A stretch of DNA of 64,000 nucleotides, from the NCBI GenBank assembly GCA_024213275.1, contig JANAVG010000010.1, forward strand, positions 120,811 to 184,810, in the 5' to 3' direction. Position 1 is the stretch's first letter. Each line of letters begins with the position of its first letter. The stretch is from Rossellomorea sp. BNER (GTDB lineage Bacteria > Bacillota > Bacilli > Bacillales > Bacillaceae_B). Of the stretch, positions 8,020-17,021 are shown one piece after another. Position numbers and translations under genes: made by a program. The notes beneath the pieces are model-generated. The model made no database searches and was not told where the DNA came from. It saw only the letters and a program-made list of their open reading frames with translations.

Positions 8020-9519
8020 TTATATATTTATTGCTGTAGAATCCTTTTCTTTATTAATCTTATTATCAGATCCGTTATTAAAAATTACGTTAGATTCTGA
8101 TTTTGTAAGTAAGGAAATTCCGATAAATGACACAGTCGAAATCATTAACGCGATTGCCCCAGTATCAATGGCAGGAACATATAGTTCTTTAACCTTTAAA
8201 ATGTAAAGAGCAATACTAAATATAAAGCCTAGCGCAGATGACCATATCGCAGCTACTCTTGTAGCCCTTTTCCATAATATCCCGATACTCAAAACCGGAA
8301 CCAGAGAGGCTACAAAAATTCCCCAAGATGCATTTCCTAACCATCCAACAAGATCCGGTGGATTTAATGAAAGTAAAAAAGTTAAAACAATAACTGCTAG
8401 TGTAATCCATCTAGAAAGTGCAAGTTCTTTCTTTTCAGGAAGTTTTTCTCCTTTCTTAATTATCTGTTGATAAATATCTCTTACAATGGAAGAACTTGCA
8501 ACCAATAGAAATGCTTCACTTGTTGACATAATGGCGGCCATAACAGCGGCAAAGATTAAGCCTGCAATAGCAGGATGGAAAAAAGTTTCGATAAATAATG
8601 GTGCAACAAGATCTGGTGTAGCTGGAGCCGCCATCTCCCCACGTTCAACCATTACTCTTGTATAAAGACCAACGAACCATAATAACGCTGTAAGGGCATA
8701 GGTTGAAGCTGCGATAATACATGCCCACTTCAACATTGAAATTTTTCTAATCATATAAAATTTAGATACTACATGTGGTTGTCCTTGATGACCAATTACA
8801 TAGATAAAAAAGTAAGAAATAAAGGCAAAAATCCCAATCGGACCTGTCGTATGGAAAGCTTGTACCATGTCAGGGTTAATACTTGCTACCTCTGAATTTA
8901 GTTGCGACATTCCTCCAACCATCTTCATTCCACCAATAAAGACGATCAATGCACCGACCACCATTACAATCATTTGAATAAAATCTGTCCATACAGCACT
9001 AATCATCCCACCACCAACAACATAAACGGTTAAAATTGCAACACCTATAAATAGCGCAAGCTTATAATCGACTCCAAGAACGGTTTGGAGCATGTTTCCT
9101 AAAGCTTTGTATTGTGCCATTTGATAGCCGATAGCCCCACCTAAAATGGCTAGCGCTGTAATGGCTCTAACTGCTTTACTGTTATACCGTAATTCTAGTA
9201 AATCTGGAATGGTTAATGCACCAAATTTTTGTGTGATTCGTCTCATTGGTTTCGCAAGAATTAAAAAACTTACAAAGATCCCTGCAGTAGCAAATATGCC
9301 AATCATAAATATCGAATAACCATGCTGATAGACGAGACCTGTAAGACCTATAAATCCGTAACCTGACATGGTTGTGGAGGAGATAGCTAATGCTACCAGC
9401 CATGGTCCGAATCTCCTCCCTCCTGTGTAAAAGGTATCCATGTCTTTTTGATGTTTCATGGAAAATAAGCCAATTATTAAGATCACAAGTAAATAAAGAA
9501 TTCCAATTGTAAGAATCAT
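8020..9519 (-). CDS. Sodium:solute symporter (SSS family)
   Basis: A 499-residue membrane protein with about 13 hydrophobic segments and the family segments GGRRFGPW near residue 34, YGGGMISAVWTDF-like VGGGMISAVWTDFIQ near 180 and GHQGQPHVVSKF near 245. SSS proteins import sugars, carboxylates or amino acids with sodium. Its ATG overlaps the stop of the upstream 40-residue membrane peptide (ATGA), a sign of tight coupling. It is the last gene of the sigma-54 unit that also encodes an acyl-CoA ligase and an enoyl-CoA hydratase, so a carboxylic acid is a reasonable guess for its substrate. Confidence 0.9.
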   Translation of the reverse strand: MILTIGILYLLVILIIGLFSMKHQKDMDTFYTGGRRFGPWLVALAISSTTMSGYGFIGLTGLVYQHGYSIFMIGIFATAGIFVSFLILAKPMRRITQKFGALTIPDLLELRYNSKAVRAITALAILGGAIGYQMAQYKALGNMLQTVLGVDYKLALFIGVAILTVYVVGGGMISAVWTDFIQMIVMVVGALIVFIGGMKMVGGMSQLNSEVASINPDMVQAFHTTGPIGIFAFISYFFIYVIGHQGQPHVVSKFYMIRKISMLKWACIIAASTYALTALLWFVGLYTRVMVERGEMAAPATPDLVAPLFIETFFHPAIAGLIFAAVMAAIMSTSEAFLLVASSSIVRDIYQQIIKKGEKLPEKKELALSRWITLAVIVLTFLLSLNPPDLVGWLGNASWGIFVASLVPVLSIGILWKRATRVAAIWSSALGFIFSIALYILKVKELYVPAIDTGAIALMISTVSFIGISLLTKSESNVIFNNGSDNKINKEKDSTAINI

Positions 9520-9638
9520 TCGATCTCCTCCTCTTCCTCATTTTTAAAAGCGACTGCCCCCCACACTCCAGCTGCAATAAGCGAGAATGGCCAAAAAACA
9601 AAGAGCATAAATGTCATTAATGGTGATAACCCAAACAT
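9516..9638 (-). CDS. Small membrane peptide coupled to the symporter (40 aa)
   Basis: The ATG at 9638 lies 7 bases after AAGGGAGG; an earlier in-frame ATG is only one base from that site and is less likely. The peptide starts MFGLSPLMTFMLFVFW, has one strongly hydrophobic segment (about residues 6-31) and ends in an acidic tail, KNEEEEEIE. It shares the overlapping ATGA with the symporter. Small single-helix accessory peptides are known beside several sodium-coupled transporters, for example MetS with MetP; a similar role here is inferred from size and overlap. Confidence 0.75.
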   Translation of the reverse strand: MFGLSPLMTFMLFVFWPFSLIAAGVWGAVAFKNEEEEEIE

Positions 9639-9663
9639 ATCCATACCTCCCTTGGAATATTGA

Positions 9664-10455
9664 TTATTGATCGAGAAAATTTGGCATTCTCTTTTGAATA
9701 AATGCATTTATACCTTCTTGCACATCTCTCGTTTGAAATACACGTCCAAAATTTTCAGCTTCAGTTAAAAGCCCCTTCTCAAGAGATTGTTCATAGCCTT
9801 CATCAATAGATCGCTTAGCAAAGTATAGTGATGGGGAGGAGTGGTTGCATATACGTTCTGCTAGCTTCTTTGCCTCTTCTAATCCTTCACCATTTGATAC
9901 GACATGGTTGATTAAACCAATTTCTTTTGCTGCCTCCGCATTCAACGGTTCGCCCGTGAAAATCATTTCTTTTGCTCTAGCTTTGCCTATTAAACGAGAT
10001 AGTCTTTGAGTGCCCCCCGCACCTGGAAACAAGCCTAATTTAATTTCAGGGAGACCAATTTCAACTTTTTCCTCTGCAATTCGAATATCACAACACATGG
10101 CAAGTTCGCACCCTCCACCTAAAGCTACACCATTGATGGCAGCAATAGTTGGTTGTGGCAAACATTCTATTTTGTTGAGAGCTTCTTGCAGCCAGAGGGA
10201 TTTTTGTTTTGCCATCTCCACACCTTTTCCAATCCAATCTGGGAACCCTTTAATGTCTCCACCAGCCACAAAAGCTTTCTCCCCTGCTCCTGTAACAATG
10301 ACAACCTTAACATTGCAATCGCTTTCAATTTCATCTGCAACAAGACATAATTGTTCGATCACTTCCTTATTAAGTACATTTACAGGCGGATTATTAATCA
10401 CAATCGTTGCAATGTTTTCGATTTTGGACCATGAAACAACACGAACCATCTCCAT
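9664..10455 (-). CDS. Enoyl-CoA hydratase/isomerase (crotonase family)
   Basis: A 263-residue crotonase-fold protein. The oxyanion-hole segment AFVAGGDIKGF (about 68-78) and the second one, INGVALGGGCELAMCCD (about 107-123), are present. The two usual catalytic glutamates are found in EIKLGLFPGAGGTQRLSR: PEIKLG supplies one, whereas the position of the first (often E in GGGCELA) is also retained. It would hydrate a 2-enoyl-CoA. The ATG at 10455 follows AAAGGAGG. It sits between the acyl-CoA ligase and the small membrane peptide in one leftward unit, so it probably acts on the CoA ester formed by the ligase. Confidence 0.88.
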   Translation of the reverse strand: MEMVRVVSWSKIENIATIVINNPPVNVLNKEVIEQLCLVADEIESDCNVKVVIVTGAGEKAFVAGGDIKGFPDWIGKGVEMAKQKSLWLQEALNKIECLPQPTIAAINGVALGGGCELAMCCDIRIAEEKVEIGLPEIKLGLFPGAGGTQRLSRLIGKARAKEMIFTGEPLNAEAAKEIGLINHVVSNGEGLEEAKKLAERICNHSSPSLYFAKRSIDEGYEQSLEKGLLTEAENFGRVFQTRDVQEGINAFIQKRMPNFLDQ

Positions 10456-10483
10456 CTTTTTTTCCTCCTTTCAATAGATTCAT

Positions 10484-12025
10484 TCAACTATATTGTTTTC
10501 GTAAAATATACTTTTGGATTTTTCCTGATGGAGTTCGAGGTAGATCATCAACAAAAATCACTTTTTTGGGCTTTTTATAACTAGCTAGGTGTTTATTACA
10601 GTAGTCAATTATGTCCTTTTCAGTTACCCTTGCCCCCTCCTTTTTTACAACTACAGCACATACAGCTTCTATAAACTTTGGATCTGGAATGCCAATGATG
10701 GATACTTCTTTCACTTCAGCATATCTATATAACACATCTTCAATTTCAGCTGCATAGATGTTTTCTCCACCGCTTCTGATCATATCTTTCTTTCTTCCAG
10801 CAATCGTTAAGTACCCGTCCTCATCGAACTTTCCTAAGTCTCCAGTTTTACACCAACCTTTAATAAATGTCTCTATTGTTGCTTCAGGCTTACGCCAATA
10901 CCCAATCGAAACCGACGGACTTTTAATCGTTATCTCTCCAATTTCGCCAACAGGCAAAGGGTTACCGGATTCATCAACGATTTTAATTTCAGTAAGTGGC
11001 ATTGGCTTACCAACAGTATGTTCTTTTGTAAATGTCTCATGAGGTTCTAGCGAAGCAGCAATCGGTGTGCCTTCTGTTAATCCATATACTTGCACAACCC
11101 CAATATGGGGAAACTTCTGTTTTAATTCTTCTAGTGCCCACGGCATAAGTGGGTCTCCCCCTGTATAAATGGTAGTTAAATCTTTCAAATGATAGTGGTA
11201 GCTAATGGAGGAATTTAACATTTCGTAAATCATAAAAGGAAACAAGAAGCAATCCGTTACATTCTCGCGTTCTAAAACAGATAGAATTCTTTCAATCTTA
11301 AAACCTTGGCTTTTTGTAATCACCACCGTACCACCCATCATAAGGATCGGAAGTGCTATATCTTCCAATGCGCCAACATGATAAAGCGGACCTGTCGTCA
11401 TCCCTACTTCATTTCCTGTAAAGTTCCATTTTAGTGCTTGCATTGACGAAAACCAAAAGGTTGTTCCATGTGTCCAAATCGCCCCTTTAGGTCTTCCCGT
11501 TGTTCCTGACGTGTACATCAACATGACAGGGTCATGCATTTTAATATGATCGGTATTAATATCATCTTCGGAACCGGTTTCTAATACATGCCAGTAATCT
11601 GCCCAGCTTGGAATTGTTTGATGATTGTTTGGTAGACAAATATATTGTTCAACCATTACATTATGTCGTATCGAATCTAGCTGACTCACTAAGTTTGAAT
11701 GAAAACATAGAACTTTAGTGTCTGAATCGTTTAGTGCATATTCAAATTCAGCACTTGAAAGTCTAAAATTAAGACGAACAGCAATAGCTCCAATCTTGGC
11801 AGCAGCAAAATAAACACCAAAATATTCAAGACAGTTGTATAATAAAATTCCAACTCGATCCCCTTTTCGAACACCTAATTCACGAAGTTTATGTGCATAT
11901 GAATTTGAGATTCGATTGAGGTCTGCGAATGTCCAAGACTTTCCCGATTCTTCTTTTAAAGCTATTTTGCTAGGATCTGTTTTCAAGTTATTTGCCATTC
12001 TTCTAGTGATGTAACCGATATCCAA
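10484..12025 (-). CDS. Acyl-CoA synthetase (AMP-forming ligase)
   Basis: A 513-residue member of the ANL superfamily. The AMP-binding loop YTSGTTGRPKGA (about residue 172), the QVYGLTEG motif (about 308), TGDLG (about 391) and the C-terminal PRTPSGKIQKY with its catalytic lysine are all present, so the enzyme should be active. It activates a carboxylic acid to the acyl-CoA. The TTG at 12025 follows AAAAGGAGG; longer starts upstream lack a ribosome binding site. It is the first gene after the sigma-54 promoter at 12124-12142. Together with hydratase and symporter it suggests uptake and CoA activation of an organic acid, perhaps an unsaturated or carnitine-like one. Confidence 0.9.
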   Translation of the reverse strand: MDIGYITRRMANNLKTDPSKIALKEESGKSWTFADLNRISNSYAHKLRELGVRKGDRVGILLYNCLEYFGVYFAAAKIGAIAVRLNFRLSSAEFEYALNDSDTKVLCFHSNLVSQLDSIRHNVMVEQYICLPNNHQTIPSWADYWHVLETGSEDDINTDHIKMHDPVMLMYTSGTTGRPKGAIWTHGTTFWFSSMQALKWNFTGNEVGMTTGPLYHVGALEDIALPILMMGGTVVITKSQGFKIERILSVLERENVTDCFLFPFMIYEMLNSSISYHYHLKDLTTIYTGGDPLMPWALEELKQKFPHIGVVQVYGLTEGTPIAASLEPHETFTKEHTVGKPMPLTEIKIVDESGNPLPVGEIGEITIKSPSVSIGYWRKPEATIETFIKGWCKTGDLGKFDEDGYLTIAGRKKDMIRSGGENIYAAEIEDVLYRYAEVKEVSIIGIPDPKFIEAVCAVVVKKEGARVTEKDIIDYCNKHLASYKKPKKVIFVDDLPRTPSGKIQKYILRKQYS

Positions 12026-12123
12026 GGAAGTTCCTCCTTTTAAAGAAATTTTCATTGACTTAGCAAAATTCATATATAATCAGGAATTTCACGCCCCTCT
12101 CCCATTTAGAACTCTTTAATATA

Positions 12124-12142
12124 CTTGCAAGATTTATGCCAA
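12124..12142 (-). promoter_or_regulatory. Sigma-54 (SigL) -24/-12 promoter
   Basis: The minus strand reads TTGGCATAAATCTTGCAAG: TGGCA and TTGC with GG and GC 10 bases apart, as the sigma-54 consensus needs. It lies about 100 bp upstream of the ligase start and next to an activator gene, and should drive ligase, hydratase, small peptide and symporter. Confidence 0.88.
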
Positions 12143-12207
12143 CACAAAATATATATCTATTTATTCACTATTTTCATAATTTTCAGGCTTTTAAAACTAA
12201 CCTTCAT

Positions 12208-12312
12208 TCCGATTTTATGGAATAAATCCCTTTAAAATTTGTTTTTATACAGCCAGTAGTCGCCTTAAAATTAAAAAATCCGATTCTTTGGAAGTAGTTC
12301 CAAAAAACCGGA
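12208..12312. promoter_or_regulatory. Three related upstream activator sites
   Basis: The 15-base motif TCCGATTYTWTGGAA occurs at 12208-12222 and 12279-12293 on the plus strand and, with two changes (TCCGGTTTTTTGGAA), at 12298-12312 on the minus strand. The last two face each other across four bases as a 34-bp palindrome. The sites lie about 70-170 bp upstream of the -24 element, the usual place for enhancers of sigma-54 activators. Confidence 0.75.
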
Positions 12313-12323
12313 AATATTTCATT

Positions 12324-13691
12324 TCACTCTGATATCTGATACCTTTTTATTTTATCGTATAAGCTGGATTTTCCTATACCTAGAATTTTCGCAGCTTTTA
12401 TTTTATCAAATTTAACCCGATTTAATACATTTTCAATTGCTTTTTTCTCCGTTTCTTCTACCATTCCCTTCAAACCTTTTTCCTCTTCTTCTTTCTTTTG
12501 CTTTAAGAGATAATCAGGTAATGAGTCTAACCCTATCATCTCATCATTAGTAAAGTGAATGCCGGCTTCCACCACATTTTCTAGTTCTCTGACATTTCCT
12601 GGCCACTCATATTTCTCCATTAATGAAAGGACTTCTGGATGAAACGAGGTAACTCGCTTTCCAATTCGGGATGAAATCTTTTTAAGAAAATGTCCCGCGA
12701 GTAAGGAAATATCTTCAATTCGCGCTCTTAAAGGAGGGAGCGACAATTGTACAGCATTGATCCTATAATACAAATCTTCACGGAAAAGCTTATTTTCAAT
12801 CATTTGTTCCAAAGAACTGTTCGTAGCTGCAATCACACGGACATTAATTTCTTTTGATTGAAGCGATCCTACAGGCTCAAATTCTTTTTCCTGAAGTACT
12901 CTCAATAACTTAATTTGCATTTGCAAGGGCATATCTCCAACTTCATCAAGAAAAATAGTTCCTCCATCAGCATATTGAAATTTTCCCATCTTTCCACCTT
13001 TTCTTGCTCCAGTAAATGCACCTTCTTCATATCCGAAGAGTTCGGATTCTAATAAATGTTCTGGAATTGAAGCGCAATTCACTTTAACAAATGGTTTATC
13101 AATTCGATCACTTAATTGATGGATACTGTGGGCGAGTAGCTCTTTTCCTGTTCCGCTTTCCCCTCTAATTAATACTGAGATATCACCACCTGATATCCTT
13201 TTAACACGCTCTTTCAACTCTTTAATTTTGATTGATTTTCCAACTAAATCATTTAACGAATACTTTAGTCCGTTTGTTCCATTCCATTCATTCCGATACA
13301 AATTTATATCTGATAACAGACCTCTAATGTGATTGTTCATTTTCTTCCATTCGCCAATATCGCGAAAAATAATTGTTCCGATTGCACCGACAATTTTTTT
13401 ATTTTCAATGATTGGAATCCGATTCGCTATTACATAATTCCCGAGAAGAAATTGTATATCGGCAAATTCCTGTTTTCCAGTTTCAACTACAAGATGCATC
13501 CTTGTATTTTCAATAACATTTGTTACGTGCATTCCAATAACTTCGCTTCTTTCAATGTTTAAAAAATCGCAATAACTGTTCGTTATGTAACTGATTTCTC
13601 CATGACTATTGACAATAACAACACCATCGTAAAAGCTTTCAAAAATGATATCTAACCAATTGTTACTGATTGAAAATTCAGTCTTTTCCAT
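12324..13691 (-). CDS. Sigma-54-dependent transcriptional activator with PAS domain
   Basis: A 455-residue enhancer-binding protein: PAS domain (about 8-120), AAA+ domain (about 148-385) and Fis-type helix-turn-helix (about 415-453). Walker A GESGTGKE, the sigma-54 contact loop GAFTGA and Walker B IFLDEVGDMP are intact. There is no receiver domain, so activity is probably controlled by a ligand bound to the PAS domain. It lies immediately upstream of, and reads in the same direction as, the sigma-54 promoter unit at 8.0-12.0 kb, which is its likely target. Confidence 0.9.
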   Translation of the reverse strand: MEKTEFSISNNWLDIIFESFYDGVVIVNSHGEISYITNSYCDFLNIERSEVIGMHVTNVIENTRMHLVVETGKQEFADIQFLLGNYVIANRIPIIENKKIVGAIGTIIFRDIGEWKKMNNHIRGLLSDINLYRNEWNGTNGLKYSLNDLVGKSIKIKELKERVKRISGGDISVLIRGESGTGKELLAHSIHQLSDRIDKPFVKVNCASIPEHLLESELFGYEEGAFTGARKGGKMGKFQYADGGTIFLDEVGDMPLQMQIKLLRVLQEKEFEPVGSLQSKEINVRVIAATNSSLEQMIENKLFREDLYYRINAVQLSLPPLRARIEDISLLAGHFLKKISSRIGKRVTSFHPEVLSLMEKYEWPGNVRELENVVEAGIHFTNDEMIGLDSLPDYLLKQKKEEEEKGLKGMVEETEKKAIENVLNRVKFDKIKAAKILGIGKSSLYDKIKRYQISE

Positions 13692-13952
13692 GCAAACTCC
13701 CCCTTTTTCAAGAGTCCTTTCTTATATTTTAGCACTAATCTCTATTTTTTTCGTTCATACGCTATAGAAGTAGCCAAGGATTCCTAAATCATTCAGCATC
13801 ACTTAAATTAAAATTTTTTAGTATTCCCAAAATGGTATTGGATCAACAAGAGCTATTTTTCAGACCTTATTGGATTATATCGGATAAAAAAAGCGTGCAC
13901 ATTATCCTCCTATTATGATTGATGCAGTTTCAGGGAATGTGTAACAAATGAT

Positions 13953-14071
13953 GGGGAGTCGTTCCTAAAAGGTGTCAGGAACCACAAAAATTCTTTTAAT
14001 ATATAGATAATATTTAATAGATTGTCCTATATATTGAAGATGTGAATCCTGACACTTCGTTTTTTGGGCAA
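13953..14071. repeat. Nested inverted-repeat element, copy D (diverged)
   Basis: The middle arms AGGTGTCAGGAACCACA and TGTGAATCCTGACACTTC and the inner TATATAGATA/CCTATATATTG region are recognisable. The outer arms are degraded to GGGGAGTCGTTCC and TTTTTTGGGCAA. It lies in the 506-bp gap between two divergent genes, so this copy cannot serve as a terminator for either. Confidence 0.75.
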
Positions 14072-14197
14072 TTAGTTAATGACGATTCCGTATTATAAGG
14101 TTTTTATTCCAAAGCTCCACTCTCTATACCTAAAGGTTCTTATTCCATTTTTAGTGAATATATCTTAAATGATAAAGTTAAAATGGGGGAATCTTTT

Positions 14198-14623
14198 ATG
14201 CAGTTCTATTACGGAAATCAAATGCCCCTTCGCGTTCTTGATGAGGCTGAATTTTGGAAACACCAAGAAGAGGAACATACTGTTGTTATAAGAGAGTTGG
14301 TAAAAGAACTCGAACAAGATTATGTAGAAGAATTAAAAGAATGGCAGAAGAAGTTTACTAAGACCCATCAGCGCGTAGTGAGGTATATAGAAACTGTAAC
14401 GCGTTCAAATGGACAAGTCACTCCTACACTCTATCAAGATGTTTTACAGCTAATCTCCTATTGCTTGCAGCAAAGTGACCAGTTTATTAAGTTTTGTCGA
14501 TTAATGATGGAAAAGAGCGACCCTATCAGCAGTAATCCCACAGCTAAAGTAGTACTGAATCATATCATTGTGGAATCAGAGTATTTTATTGGAGTTGCTC
14601 AAACGATTCTTTACCAACAGTAA
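14198..14623 (+). CDS. DUF2935-like helical protein (single domain)
   Basis: A 141-residue, mostly helical protein. The ATG at 14198 follows GGGGGA and is preferred over an in-frame ATG 15 bases upstream that overlaps this site. The segment EAEFWKHQEEEH resembles the start of DUF2935/BH2358-like domains, where acidic residues and histidines of a helical bundle bind a metal; HIIVESEYFIG near the C-terminus is the matching second half. A longer, two-domain relative lies at 34974-35804. No pathway can be assigned. Confidence 0.6.
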   Translation: MQFYYGNQMPLRVLDEAEFWKHQEEEHTVVIRELVKELEQDYVEELKEWQKKFTKTHQRVVRYIETVTRSNGQVTPTLYQDVLQLISYCLQQSDQFIKFCRLMMEKSDPISSNPTAKVVLNHIIVESEYFIGVAQTILYQQ

Positions 14624-14764
14624 CGATTTATATTTGCTAGATTTTTAAAAGGTGGGACTTGCTTTTGAATACACTTTTTAGGTATTTTTGATCTGTAGGG
14701 ATAAAAAATTCTTCGACTTTGATATAGGTATATCATAAATTTACAATATTTCCATTCAAAAAAA

Positions 14765-14825
14765 ACTGTCCCTATAGTGCCAGGAACAACATGGAAGTTG
14801 TGGTTCCTGGCACTATAGGGACAGT
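14765..14825. repeat. Nested inverted-repeat element, copy E (short form), likely bidirectional terminator
   Basis: A compact derivative of the element: two perfect 23-bp arms, starting ACTGTCCCTATAGTGCCAGG, flank a short loop with AACATGGAAGTTGTG. The AT-rich inner core of the long copies is absent. The hairpin lies between the ends of two convergent genes and has runs of A and T-rich sequence nearby, so it may terminate both. Confidence 0.85.
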
Positions 14826-14840
14826 ACCTTCATTATTGTA

Positions 14841-16310
14841 TTATGCTTTTAAACGATCTTTTACAACATCAAACTCTTTCTCCACTTCTTCCGTTGGTTT
14901 TTTCCCAACAAAGCTAAAGATGATGATTGCTACTGTAGCAAAAATAAATCCTGGTAAAATCTCATAAAGATCAAATATGCCACCGCTTAATTGTTTCCAG
15001 CCAATAACGGTTATCGCTCCAACGATCATCCCAGCTAATGCACCATTTCTTGTCATTCTTTTCCAGAATAAACTCATAAGGATGACCGGACCAAAGGCTG
15101 CTCCAAATCCAGCCCATGCATAACTAACTAGTTCAAGAACTTTACTGTCCCGATCATATCCAAGGAGAATCGCAATAACGGCAATAACAAGAACGGATAT
15201 TCGACCTACTAATATCTCTTCTTTTTGACTCGCATTTCTTCTAAAAAGTGCTTTATAAAAATCTTGGGCTAACGCACTAGATGATACGAGTAATTGGGAA
15301 TCTACTGTACTCATAATAGCTGAAAGAATTGCTGCTAATAAGAATCCAGCTACCCATGGATTAAACATTACTTGTGAGAACATGATAAAGACGGTCTCAG
15401 GATTGTCGAGTGGAGCGTCAGCAAAGTATGCGATTCCGGCAAACCCGATGAAAATCGCTCCAAACAAGGATACGATCATCCAAGTCATTCCGATTAAACG
15501 GGCCTTTGGAATTTCCTTCGTTGATTTAATCCCCATAAATCGTACAATGATGTGAGGTTGCCCAAAATACCCTAATCCCCATGCTAATAAAGAAACTACT
15601 CCTATAAACGTTGCCCCAGTGAATACATCTAAATAAGATGCATCAATATTTCCTACAGCTTCTACAGTTTCATTCCAACCACCTAATTCGTTTATTGCAA
15701 CGATTGGTATGATGATAAGGGCTAAGAACATGAGAATCCCTTGAATAAAGTCAGTCCAGCTCGCCGCAAGGAAGCCTCCAAAGAAGGTATAGGAAATAAT
15801 GACGGCTGCTCCTACCCAAAGTGCTAAACGGTAATCCATATTAAAGGATTCTTCTAAAAGAATAGCACCACCGACTAAACTTGATGAAGTATAGAACGTA
15901 AAGAAGATTAAGATGATAACAGCTGAAAAGACACGGAGTATTTTACTTTTATCATGAAAACGATTTTCAAAATAATCAGGTACCGTAATTGAATCATTGG
16001 CTACCTCAGTGTAAACCCTAAAAGGCTTGGCTACGAATTGCCAATTTAAATAGGCACCGATCGATAATCCTATCGCGAGCCAAATAGAACCCATTCCGCT
16101 AGCATAGACAGCTCCAGGCAGTCCTAGCATTAACCATCCACTCATATCGGACGATCCTGCACTTAAAGCAGCTACTCCAGCACCTAGGCGTCTACCACCT
16201 AATACATAATCGGATAGGTTGCTTGTTAATTTAGCTGCCATGTATCCGATAATTAGCATCGCAACTAAATAAATAATGATTGATGTTAATGTTTCGATAT
16301 TAATATCCAT
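14841..16310 (-). CDS. Sodium/proline symporter (PutP/OpuE type)
   Basis: A 489-residue SSS-family transporter with about 13 membrane segments. Its sequence is close to the PutP/OpuE proline carriers: SDYVLGGRRLGAGVAALSAG near residue 32 with SDMSGWLMLGLPGA, the sodium- and proline-binding segment, and GYFGQPHIIVRFMG near 247. It imports proline with sodium, for nutrition or osmoprotection. Its ATG follows the 34-residue membrane peptide encoded immediately upstream. No proline catabolic genes are adjacent, which leaves the choice between PutP and OpuE open. Confidence 0.88.
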   Translation of the reverse strand: MDINIETLTSIIIYLVAMLIIGYMAAKLTSNLSDYVLGGRRLGAGVAALSAGSSDMSGWLMLGLPGAVYASGMGSIWLAIGLSIGAYLNWQFVAKPFRVYTEVANDSITVPDYFENRFHDKSKILRVFSAVIILIFFTFYTSSSLVGGAILLEESFNMDYRLALWVGAAVIISYTFFGGFLAASWTDFIQGILMFLALIIIPIVAINELGGWNETVEAVGNIDASYLDVFTGATFIGVVSLLAWGLGYFGQPHIIVRFMGIKSTKEIPKARLIGMTWMIVSLFGAIFIGFAGIAYFADAPLDNPETVFIMFSQVMFNPWVAGFLLAAILSAIMSTVDSQLLVSSSALAQDFYKALFRRNASQKEEILVGRISVLVIAVIAILLGYDRDSKVLELVSYAWAGFGAAFGPVILMSLFWKRMTRNGALAGMIVGAITVIGWKQLSGGIFDLYEILPGFIFATVAIIIFSFVGKKPTEEVEKEFDVVKDRLKA

Positions 16311-16316
16311 TAAAAA

Positions 16317-16421
16317 TTATTCTCTCCCTTTGTCTAAGAAATAAGTAAGCAAAGATAATATGATTAGCAATGGCATTGGTACTAATAACCAAAACCAAGT
16401 TGCTGCCGTAAGTCCTTCCAT
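16317..16421 (-). CDS. Small membrane peptide preceding the PutP-type symporter (34 aa)
   Basis: An ATG at 16421 preceded by GGGAGGGAGAG starts a 34-residue peptide, MEGLTAATWFWLLVPMPLL and onwards, with a single hydrophobic helix (about 6-27) and a charged end, LDKGRE. Its stop is 6 bases before the symporter ATG. The symporter's own ribosome binding site, AAGGGAGAG, lies inside the end of this frame. Together with the peptide at 9516-9638 it is the second case in the window of a tiny membrane peptide coupled to an SSS transporter. Confidence 0.7.
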   Translation of the reverse strand: MEGLTAATWFWLLVPMPLLIILSLLTYFLDKGRE

Positions 16422-17021
16422 TCTCTCTCTCCCTCCCATATTCATTTTCATGCATTCAATATACAATTGTTAAATTAGTAACATCATAGGACCATGTGTT
16501 ACCGACCCAAGAATAATCATAACACAAATAACAAAAACATTGCATTTTCCCACAAAAACAAATTCAATTTTATTGTATTTTTATTCAAAATAACCTCTGA
16601 TTTTTTTTAATATACTTTAATTATTCGATATTTATTCAATAACGATTATTTAAATAAATTTTTTCTTTTTGAATTTTTTCCTACAAATCTTCTTTAATTA
16701 CATAAATATTTCCTTAATAGGGATGGTAATCCATTGACTTTTATTCATAGTATCTATTTGAAAATTCAAGGCTTTAGAATTACTTTGATACAATCATTTA
16801 GGATCATTCACCTTTTTAACAGATAGAAAATTTCACCTTGATATGACAATGCCTTTAAAACGTTATCCCTCCTATACTATTTTCTTTCATTCTCGACTAT
16901 AATTCGCATTTAAAATACAAAGTATTCCTGACTCAAAACGAAAATTTCAATAAACAATATAATGATATGGAGATCGAGGTCATGTGGATGTTCATGTTGT
17001 CCAATCGGGGCTTGCTGAATA

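Noticed and set aside
7976..8206. Open frame on the plus strand leaving repeat copy C
   Set aside because: It starts inside the repeat and runs antisense through the symporter 3' end. Similar frames begin in copies B and G only because the repeat carries an ATG.
9182..9601. 139-codon open frame on the minus strand
   Set aside because: It overlaps the symporter and the small peptide in another frame; the composition (Arg, Cys, His, Trp rich) is that of a shifted frame.
10010..10477. 155-codon open frame on the plus strand
   Set aside because: Antisense to the enoyl-CoA hydratase, without a ribosome binding site.
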